A stretch of DNA of 64,000 bases from Virgibacillus natechei. GTDB taxonomy: Bacteria; Bacillota; Bacilli; Bacillales; Amphibacillaceae. The DNA is taken from positions 1,302,001 through 1,366,000 of the forward strand of contig NZ_CP110224.1 of the NCBI RefSeq assembly GCF_026013645.1, read 5' to 3'. Below, piece by piece: positions 58,215-64,000 of this stretch (within the stretch, counting starts at the first letter, position 1; every line of letters begins with the position of its first letter). The notes beneath the pieces were generated by a model. That model did not search any database and was not told the origin of the DNA. It was given only the letters and a program-made list of their open reading frames with translations. The translations under genes were made by a program, and so were the position numbers.

Positions 58215-58254
58215 AAAGATCAACTTTCTTATAAAGAAGGTTGATCTTTTTTTA
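58215..58254 (+). terminator. addBA terminator
   Basis: AAAGATCAAC-TTTCTT / AAGAAGG-TTGATCTTT with a three-base loop and seven T. Confidence 0.92.
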
Positions 58255-58267
58255 GACTTTTTTTGTA

Positions 58268-58540
58268 AGTACTGGGACTGCGCTTACTCGTCCCACCGAA
58301 AACCTTTGTTGCTTTTAATTCTTCGGAGTTGATATAAAAGACGACTCAGTGACAATTCTTTTACAAATGCTGGTTGAGAGCAGGGGTTCGCTACGGAAAG
58401 CATCCGCCCAGAGTGATCCCGAACGGCGTTTATAGCAAATATTTATAGCAAACAGTAGTTACGTCGTCTTCGATAGATATTGTGTCAAAACAATAATTCT
58501 TTTCAGTGGGAGTAACCGCAGTCCCAATCTTTTAGAAACT
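58268..58540. repeat. Composite repeat: M1 foldback element flanked by R2 units
   Basis: An inverted R2 unit (CTGGGACTGCGCTTACTCGT at 58268-58297) precedes the M1 element (58331-58480; ends GATATAAAAGACGACTCAGT and AGTTACGTCGTCTTCGATAG). TGTGTCAAAACAAT and a direct R2 unit (TTCAGTGGGAGTAACCGCAG, 58505-58535) follow. The M1 interior matches the copy at 33957 in the opposite orientation. The whole forms a large inverted repeat. The rest of the 58.2-58.8 kb gap holds only the promoter region of the oxidase operon. Confidence 0.78.
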
Positions 58541-58758
58541 AGCCATTTTTTTAAGCTGCAATAAAGGTGTTCAAAATTTATACATAATTAATAATGACAG
58601 GAACAAGCATAAATCATAAACACGCAAAGAAGGTGGTAAGCATAATAAACGTGAAAACAAGCGCAATTACAGGGATAAACGATGATTTATAGTTCAAATG
58701 AAATGAAAAGCACGAATCGAAAAAGAGCTTTAATCCTGTTAGTAAAATCACAGCCACA

Positions 58759-58801
58759 CGTGATTTGTATCACACCTATGAATCTGGTATCAACGTATGA
58801 T
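58759..58801 (+). promoter_or_regulatory. Candidate Fnr/CRP-family site and -10 of the ba3 oxidase operon
   Basis: CGTGA-TTTGTA-TCACA (58759-58774) matches 9 of 10 defined bases of TGTGA-N6-TCACA. TATGAT (58796-58801) is a possible -10; if transcription starts about seven bases later, the site is centred near -41.5, the usual place for activation by this family. The first gene starts at 58831. Confidence 0.5.
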
Positions 58802-58830
58802 GGAAGTAAGTTAAAAGGAGGGTGATTGCA

Positions 58831-58986
58831 ATGGCAGAAAAGCAAGTTAAGATACCTGAAGAAAATATAAATAATGAACAAATTGAATCATTAAAGGGGG
58901 CATTGTTTTCCTCATTAGTATTTGTAGGTGGAGGAATATTAGTTTTTATGCTCTTACTATTTGTGATTTACATGATTCGACTATAG
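58831..58986 (+). CDS. cbaD: ba3-type cytochrome c oxidase subunit IIa
   Basis: A 51-residue single-helix membrane protein. A polar N terminus (MAEKQVKIPEENINNEQIES) is followed by LKGALFSSLVFVGGGILVFM and a further hydrophobic stretch ending YMIRL. Size, topology and location immediately before subunits II and I fit subunit IIa of family B (ba3) oxidases, which replaces the first helix missing from subunit II. The ATG follows AAAGGAGGGTG. The next gene starts 13 bases later. Confidence 0.8.
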   Translation: MAEKQVKIPEENINNEQIESLKGALFSSLVFVGGGILVFMLLLFVIYMIRL

Positions 58987-58999
58987 GGGAGGTAATCAT

Positions 59000-59467
59000 A
59001 TGAGAATGAATCGATATGAAGAAATTTGGCTTATTCTAAGTGTTGGAGTTCTAGTTCTTTCAATGGTAGTTACTGGTTATCAAACATTTGCACAAGGAAT
59101 GGGGCCACCAAGTGAGATGGAAACCATTGATCCGCAAAAAGTAGATGAAACGGAACCATTTGATAACCCTGGCGTTTTTGAAGTAGGAGAAAATGAATAC
59201 GAAGTTGTTATGACGTTACAAGCATTTAGCTTCACGCCAAGTGACATTGAATTACCTGTAGGTGCTGAAGTTACGTTTACAATGACTTCAAAAGACGTTA
59301 TACATGGTTTTCAAATTGCAGGAACAAATGCAAATGCGATGGTTGTACCTGGACATATTCAAACCATAACGGAAACATTTGATGAACCTGGTGAATACTT
59401 GGTGTTATGTAATGAATATTGTGGCGCAGCTCACGAGATGATGAGTACAACGATTACAGTTAAGTAA
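59000..59467 (+). CDS. cbaB: ba3-type cytochrome c oxidase subunit II
   Basis: A 155-residue subunit with one N-terminal transmembrane helix (about residues 9-29) and an extracytoplasmic cupredoxin domain. The binuclear CuA ligands are visible: the first His in VIHGFQIAGTN, then C137 and C141 in CNEYCGAAHEMM, H145 and Met147. It accepts electrons from cytochrome c and passes them to subunit I. The single helix and short length are those of ba3 rather than caa3 oxidases. The ATG follows GGGGAGG; 18 bases separate it from subunit I. Confidence 0.92.
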   Translation: MRMNRYEEIWLILSVGVLVLSMVVTGYQTFAQGMGPPSEMETIDPQKVDETEPFDNPGVFEVGENEYEVVMTLQAFSFTPSDIELPVGAEVTFTMTSKDVIHGFQIAGTNANAMVVPGHIQTITETFDEPGEYLVLCNEYCGAAHEMMSTTITVK

Positions 59468-59485
59468 TGAAGGGAGGAAAAAACG

Positions 59486-61165
59486 ATGGAAATGGCAGCA
59501 AAAAAAGTGTTTAAAGAAAAGACAAATAAAGCTTTAGGTGTGAATCCGGATGATGCACGCCTTACGCTAACCTATTTTTCACTAGCATTTATTATATTGT
59601 TTATCGGAGGGACTTTAGGACTTTTGCAGGGACTTAATCGTGCAGGATTGTTGGAATTGCCTGCCTGGTTTAATTACTATCAGGTACTGACAGCACACGG
59701 AATACTTTTAATTCTCATATTTACTGCATTATTCATGGTTGGCTATTTTTACGCAGCTTTGTCCCATACGCTTGGTGGACTTATTCCTGTAGTCCGTAAA
59801 ATGGGATGGACTGCATTAGGATTGATGCTTATAGGAACTGCCTTCGTTGTGACAACCATTGTTATGGATGAGGCGACTGTTCTATATACGTTTTACCCAC
59901 CAATGCAAGCATCTCCTTGGTTCTATATCGGCCTCGTATTTATTGTTCTAGGTGTTTGGGCAGCTACGATTGGTGTATTTACAAGCGCAGCGAGCTGGAA
60001 GAAGCGAAATAAGGGTGAGCATTTACCATTACTTGCATTCTTTGCAGTAGGCGCATTCCTTCTACTATTCTTTGGGTCAATTGGTGTTACGATTGAAGTT
60101 TTAACACTAATTCCTTGGGCTTTTGGTTGGACAGAGACGGTTAACGTCATGCTTAGCCGCACATTATTTTGGAGCTTTGGACACACGCTGGTAAACGTTT
60201 GGTATTTCACAGCAATTTCAGCATGGTATGTTATCGTACCAAGAATTATCGGCGGAAGATTGTTTAGCGATACACTAACTCGAGTTGTCGTTGTTTTATT
60301 AGTTATCTTAAACGTGCCTGGTGGGTTTCACCATCAGATCATTGACCCTGGGTTTACTGAGGGCCTGAAATTCATGCATGTGTTTATGAGTCTATCAATC
60401 GCATTTCCATCTTTAATGACGGCATTTGCCATGTTCGCTGTATTTGAGCGTACTGGAAGGAAAAAAGGTGCAAAGGGACTGTTTGGCTGGGTTAAAAAAT
60501 TACCATGGGGCGACGTTCGATTCTTAGCACCAATGATTGCCATGATTGCATTTATTCCAGCTGGAGCAGGCGGAATTGCTCAAACTAATAATCAATTAAA
60601 CCAAGTTGTTCATAATACTCTATGGGTAACAGGGCATTTCCATTTAACAGTTGGAACGACAGTTGTATTGACCTTCTTTGGAATCATGTATTGGTTAATA
60701 CCTTATTTATCGAAGCGTGAACTTACACCTAAAATAAATAAACTAGGTATCATCCAAACGATTACTTGGGCGGTCGGTATGCTGTTTATGTCAGGAGCAA
60801 TGCACTGGGTAGGACTCTTAGGTTCACCACGCAGAACTTCCTACACCACATATGGGGACAATGCAACAGCATTAAGCTGGGATCCCTACTTGTTCTTTTT
60901 AGCAATTGGAGGAACACTCTTATTTATAGGTGGAGGACTAATGATTTATATTGTTTTCCATCTCATGTTTAAAGCACCTAAAGGAGATACAGCGTTCCCT
61001 ATTGCGGAACCGGAGGATGGTGCGTCTCCAACACCAAAATGGACGGAACGCTGGGGGCTTTGGGTTGTGCTGGCGATAGCGGTTATTTCGATGGGGTATC
61101 TCGTACCTATCGTTGACCTCATATTTAATGCACCTCCAGGTTCACCACCATTTAGAACATGGTAA
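59486..61165 (+). CDS. cbaA: ba3-type cytochrome c oxidase subunit I
   Basis: A 559-residue polytopic heme-copper oxidase subunit with about 13 helices, reducing oxygen to water and pumping protons. Ligands: the low-spin heme His in VLTAHGILLI, a CuB His in SFGHTLVNVWYF, the CuB pair HH in PGGFHHQIIDPG, and heme a3/b histidines in VTGHFHLTVGT. The usual D-channel motif of A-type oxidases is absent, as expected for the B (ba3) family. The ATG follows GGGAGG. A terminator follows, so SCO downstream may use partial read-through or its own promoter. Confidence 0.94.
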   Translation: MEMAAKKVFKEKTNKALGVNPDDARLTLTYFSLAFIILFIGGTLGLLQGLNRAGLLELPAWFNYYQVLTAHGILLILIFTALFMVGYFYAALSHTLGGLIPVVRKMGWTALGLMLIGTAFVVTTIVMDEATVLYTFYPPMQASPWFYIGLVFIVLGVWAATIGVFTSAASWKKRNKGEHLPLLAFFAVGAFLLLFFGSIGVTIEVLTLIPWAFGWTETVNVMLSRTLFWSFGHTLVNVWYFTAISAWYVIVPRIIGGRLFSDTLTRVVVVLLVILNVPGGFHHQIIDPGFTEGLKFMHVFMSLSIAFPSLMTAFAMFAVFERTGRKKGAKGLFGWVKKLPWGDVRFLAPMIAMIAFIPAGAGGIAQTNNQLNQVVHNTLWVTGHFHLTVGTTVVLTFFGIMYWLIPYLSKRELTPKINKLGIIQTITWAVGMLFMSGAMHWVGLLGSPRRTSYTTYGDNATALSWDPYLFFLAIGGTLLFIGGGLMIYIVFHLMFKAPKGDTAFPIAEPEDGASPTPKWTERWGLWVVLAIAVISMGYLVPIVDLIFNAPPGSPPFRTW

Positions 61166-61176
61166 TAACTAGAAAT

Positions 61177-61211
61177 AAAGAGATAGCTAGACGTTGTGTG
61201 GCTATCTCTTT
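61177..61211 (+). terminator. Terminator after oxidase subunit I
   Basis: AAAGAGATAGC / GCTATCTCTTT with a 13-base loop, followed by TATC; moderate T-tract. Confidence 0.75.
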
Positions 61212-61254
61212 TATCTAAATATAGCAATGATCAAAAATTAGGGGAGTGATCTCC

Positions 61255-61887
61255 ATGATGAAAAATAAACATAATACGGTAGCAATTATTGCAATATTGA
61301 TATTCGGAGTTGTGCTTTTTTATATAGGAACGGACGGTTTCGAGGCCTATACTGCTGAGACTGCAAGAACAAATGAGTTAATAGAAGAGAAGCCAGAATT
61401 TCCAGATGTAACATTGGAAGATAGTGAGGAACGGGTATACCCTATTTCAGAATTTGAAAATAAATATGTTATGTTAACCTTTATTTATACAGCTTGTACA
61501 GATGTATGTCTTGAATTAGAAATGAACTTGACGCAAGTTTATGATAAGGTTCCAAGTGAGTATATTGGGGAAGACATTATCTTTTTAAGTATTAGTTTTG
61601 ATCCAACCAATGACGACCCAGAAACCTTGGATAAATATAGAAATTACTTTAATAGTGATGGAGAAACCTGGCGAATGGCAAGAATCAATAACCAGAATGA
61701 ACTGGATTATTTATTGGATGAGTTCGGTGTAACAGTTATTCCGGATGGGGATGGGCACTTTACACATAATTCTGCTTTTTATCTAGTAGATCCTACTGGT
61801 ACGTTAGTTGATGTGATGGATTATACGAAAATTGAAAATGCTGCAGAAAAAGTAACATCAATCCTCGATAGGGAAAGGGATGGATAG
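61255..61887 (+). CDS. SCO1/SenC-type copper chaperone
   Basis: A 210-residue membrane-anchored thioredoxin-fold protein (anchor about residues 9-28). The copper site is CTDVC in FIYTACTDVCLELEMN plus the distal His in GHFTHNSAFYLVDPTG. SCO proteins deliver copper to the CuA centre of oxidase subunit II, encoded two genes upstream. I chose the first of two adjacent ATGs, eight bases after GGGGAG. The next gene begins three bases after its stop, so both form one unit. Confidence 0.9.
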   Translation: MMKNKHNTVAIIAILIFGVVLFYIGTDGFEAYTAETARTNELIEEKPEFPDVTLEDSEERVYPISEFENKYVMLTFIYTACTDVCLELEMNLTQVYDKVPSEYIGEDIIFLSISFDPTNDDPETLDKYRNYFNSDGETWRMARINNQNELDYLLDEFGVTVIPDGDGHFTHNSAFYLVDPTGTLVDVMDYTKIENAAEKVTSILDRERDG

Positions 61888-61889
61888 TT

Positions 61890-62447
61890 ATGAAACAAGC
61901 AATCTATGGATTACTGTTGTATGTTTTCTTGATGCTCCCTCCTGTCGTTACATTATTAGAGTCGATTATGAGCTTTCATATGCATATGCAAATGCCTCTA
62001 CTAATTATTGCGGGTCTTTTAATGACTCCGTTTCTCCAAAAGAAATTTCCTCGTTTATTTGAAAAATGGAATCAGAATGGCGTACCTGGAATTCTTCTTT
62101 TTACGATCATAATGATTTACTGGATGTTCCCACGTACAATGGATGAAGCGCTGACCATACAGGCTGTACAGGTATTTAAGTTTATTAGTCTACCATTTTT
62201 GGCTGGCGTACCGTTGCGTGACAGTTGGAGAAAATTAGGGGGATTTGGTAAAAATGTAATTTATGTAAGTTTTAGTATTATGTTTGGTTTCATGGGAATA
62301 TTGTACGTCTTTTCAGAAAGTCAGCTGTGCAATAATTATTTAATTGTTGAACAGAAAACGCTTGGTTGGGGATTTATAGCTTTGGCAGTATGTATTATCA
62401 TTTATTTTATACAACTGCTTTTTATCGATGAATCGGAATATGAATAA
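61890..62447 (+). CDS. Membrane protein of the ba3 oxidase cluster, unidentified
   Basis: A 185-residue protein with about five transmembrane helices. A His/Met-rich stretch, SFHMHMQMPLLIIAGLL (residues about 28-45), could bind copper or heme; later FPRTMDEALTIQAVQVFKF and ESQLCNNYLI are polar. I do not recognise a named family, though it has the feel of CtaG-like assembly proteins or small membrane subunits found next to SCO in Bacillaceae. Coupling to SCO suggests a role in oxidase copper or heme insertion; this is inference. Confidence 0.72.
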   Translation: MKQAIYGLLLYVFLMLPPVVTLLESIMSFHMHMQMPLLIIAGLLMTPFLQKKFPRLFEKWNQNGVPGILLFTIIMIYWMFPRTMDEALTIQAVQVFKFISLPFLAGVPLRDSWRKLGGFGKNVIYVSFSIMFGFMGILYVFSESQLCNNYLIVEQKTLGWGFIALAVCIIIYFIQLLFIDESEYE

Positions 62448-62514
62448 GGTGAAATTTAAGAGGCATCTGGCAATTAAGGGTGTCTCTTTGTTATTATTCG
62501 TTACCATTTAAAAG

Positions 62515-62540
62515 CAACCACTCCAATTGCGGAGTGGTTG
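62515..62540 (-). terminator. rocD terminator
   Basis: CAACCACTCC / GGAGTGGTTG with a six-base loop; on the minus strand followed by CTTTTAAA. It lies just past the rocD stop. A weaker AAGAG...CTCTT dyad (62459-62489) may serve the convergent operon. Confidence 0.8.
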
Positions 62541-62556
62541 TAAAAATTTGGTATTC

Positions 62557-63753
62557 TTAACCTTTTAGAACTTCTTTAATATGGCCGATTGCCCAGTCCA
62601 AGTCTTCTTTTTCAATAATGAGCGGGGGAGCAAAACGAATGACACTTTCATGTGTTTCCTTACATAGTAAACCTTTTTCTTTTAATAATTCACAATATGG
62701 GCGCGCTGCTTCCGTTAGCTCGACACCGATAAATAGTCCTTTTCCACGGATTTCTTTAATGATTGGATTATCAATTTTCCTCAATTCATCCATCATATAA
62801 TTTCCAAGTTCCAAGGAACGGTCTGTTAAATTTTCTTCTTCAAGAACCTCAAGTGATGCCAGAGAGACAGCACAAGCAAGTGGGTTTCCTCCAAATGTTG
62901 ATCCATGAGACCCTGGATTAATAACACCAAGAATAGATTTATTTGCTAAGATGCATGAAATTGGGAATACACCGCCACCTAGAGCTTTACCTAGAATGAG
63001 GATGTCAGGTGTTACATTCTCCCAGTCGTTGGCGAACATTTTTCCACTACGTCCTAGGCCTGCTTGAATCTCGTCAGCCATGTATAATACATTATTTTCT
63101 GCACAAACATCATAAGCTTCCTTCAAGAATCCTTCAGGTGGCATAACAATTCCAGCTTCACCTTGAATTGGTTCGAACAGGAAACCTGCAGTGTTTTCAT
63201 TGATTGCTCCTTTTAATGCTTCAATATCACCATAAGGGATAATTTTAATTCCAGGAAGCATTGGTCCAAAACCACGCTGATATTCAGCTTCTGATGATAA
63301 GGATACAGCTGTCATTGTTCTACCGTGAAAATTACCTTCACAGGCAATAATTTCAGCTTTATTTTCGCTCACGCCTTTTACATCATATGCCCAGCGGCGA
63401 GCTGTTTTAATGGCTGTTTCGACTGCTTCTGCACCTGTATTAACTGGTAAAGCCATTTCTTTGTTTGTTAGTTTACATATTTTTTCAAACCACGGTCCTA
63501 ACTGGTCATTATGAAAAGCCCGTGAGGTTAGTGTAACGGCATCAGCTTGATCTTTTAAAGCTTTAATTATTTTCGGATGACGGTGACCCTGGTTTACAGC
63601 TGAATAGGCGCTTAGCATATCCATATAGCGATTACCTTCTGGATCTTCTACCCATACACCCTCTGCGTTAGCTATAACAACTGGTAGTGGGTGGTAATTT
63701 CTCGCACCGTATTCCTGTGTTTGATCAATAATTGCTTGACTAGAATCCGACAT
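62557..63753 (-). CDS. rocD: Ornithine aminotransferase RocD
   Basis: A 398-residue PLP enzyme (class III aminotransferase) converting ornithine and 2-oxoglutarate to glutamate semialdehyde and glutamate in arginine catabolism and proline synthesis. Signatures: [20 protein letters not shown], the [16 protein letters not shown] segment, the PLP-binding [16 protein letters not shown] and the Schiff-base Lys in [15 protein letters not shown]. Length and N terminus ([16 protein letters not shown]) are those of RocD. I chose the ATG behind GGAGGG, eight codons inside the longest frame. No other roc genes are in the window. Confidence 0.93.
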   Translation of the reverse strand: MSDSSQAIIDQTQEYGARNYHPLPVVIANAEGVWVEDPEGNRYMDMLSAYSAVNQGHRHPKIIKALKDQADAVTLTSRAFHNDQLGPWFEKICKLTNKEMALPVNTGAEAVETAIKTARRWAYDVKGVSENKAEIIACEGNFHGRTMTAVSLSSEAEYQRGFGPMLPGIKIIPYGDIEALKGAINENTAGFLFEPIQGEAGIVMPPEGFLKEAYDVCAENNVLYMADEIQAGLGRSGKMFANDWENVTPDILILGKALGGGVFPISCILANKSILGVINPGSHGSTFGGNPLACAVSLASLEVLEEENLTDRSLELGNYMMDELRKIDNPIIKEIRGKGLFIGVELTEAARPYCELLKEKGLLCKETHESVIRFAPPLIIEKEDLDWAIGHIKEVLKG

Positions 63754-63934
63754 AATATCCCTCCGATTTAAATGCAATCCTTATTTAGTATAACAGTTTT
63801 TCAAGTTTAATACCCCCTATAAGTTCAAATAACTTTCATATGAAAATTAAATCATGGTATGATAGACAAAGTATGAAATTCCATAATGAAATACTACTAT
63901 GTTCATATTAATTTTAAAATGAGGAGGAGTACAT

Positions 63935-64000
63935 ATGAATACGCATTTGCATGTGACTTCATGGGTTCTTGCGTTTATTTTGTTTGCTGTAGCTTATGTA
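63935..64000 (+). CDS. yisL: YisL-like membrane protein, start only
   Basis: Twenty-two codons (MNTHLHVTSWVLAFILFAVA...) run off the right edge. The beginning matches remembered YisL/UPF0344 proteins, small four-helix membrane proteins of unknown function. The ATG follows GAGGAGGAG. A possible promoter TTTCAT-N18-TATGAT lies around 63835-63864. Confidence 0.7.
   Translation, partial: MNTHLHVTSWVLAFILFAVAYV

Noticed and set aside
1..64000. tRNA, rRNA or known riboswitch genes
   Set aside because: I looked for tRNA arms, T-box, SAM, purine, TPP and similar conserved cores and saw none; weak resemblances did not fold convincingly.

Overview
The window is a chromosomal segment of a low-GC, spore-forming member of the Bacillaceae, most like the halotolerant Oceanobacillus/Virgibacillus/Lentibacillus group. 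The evidence: an alpha/beta-type spore protein gene, comK, AddAB instead of RecBCD, strong AGGAGG ribosome binding sites with frequent TTG/GTG starts, very acidic exported lipoproteins (PrsA, OpuAC), several betaine-uptake functions, and gene order that follows the Bacillus subtilis yheA-yhaR...yhaA, hmoB-pbpF-hemEHY, yhfHI-lplJ-lcfB, comK, yhjDE-sipV-addBA and yisL neighbourhoods. Family assignments rest on motifs and remembered homologues; no database search was run.

Layout. 0-6 kb: a manganese-exporter-like CDF gene, an IDEAL-domain protein, a broken chemotaxis-receptor gene carrying an IscB element (RNA-guided HNH/RuvC nuclease with its omega-RNA), fumC and a spore protein. 6-20 kb: the sugar-ABC ATPase msmX and a PucR-type regulator, then yheA, yhaR, yhzD, the NatAB-like exporter yhaQP, the SbcDC-like yhaON, a GbsR-type regulator, yhaM, yhaL and prsA. 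20-26.5 kb: osmoprotection genes inserted around yhaI, where B. subtilis has scoC: a solitary OpuAC-like lipoprotein gene whose only well-placed start is AUU, a second GbsR-type regulator and a complete opuAA-AB-AC operon with a palindrome between its -35 and -10. 26.5-31.6 kb: yhaH, hit, ecsAB and yhaA.

31.6-35.7 kb is an accessory stretch: two nearly identical repeats in opposite orientation enclose a ferritin-like gene, a PAP2 phosphatase and a bdbC/thioredoxin pair, with MITE-like foldback repeats inside. 35.7-48 kb: heme monooxygenase hmoB, class A PBP, hemE-hemH-hemY, pepF, yhfH, yhfI, lplJ and lcfB, the last with a FadR operator matching the consensus exactly. 48-58 kb: comK with a K-box, yhjD overlapping it convergently, yhjE, a signal peptidase, addB and addA. 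58-64 kb: a ba3-type cytochrome oxidase operon (subunits IIa, II, I, SCO and a membrane protein) behind a candidate Fnr/CRP site, then rocD and the start of yisL.

Functionally the window combines envelope and secretion maintenance (PrsA, EcsAB, signal peptidase, Bdb proteins, PBP), DNA uptake and recombination (ComK, AddAB, YhaON), osmoprotection (OpuA, GbsR) and heme/oxidase metabolism (HemEHY, HmoB, ba3 oxidase). At least five families of intergenic repeats are dispersed through it. The strongest candidate for something unusual is the intact IscB/omega-RNA element, followed by the AUU-start gene and the module flanked by inverted repeats.
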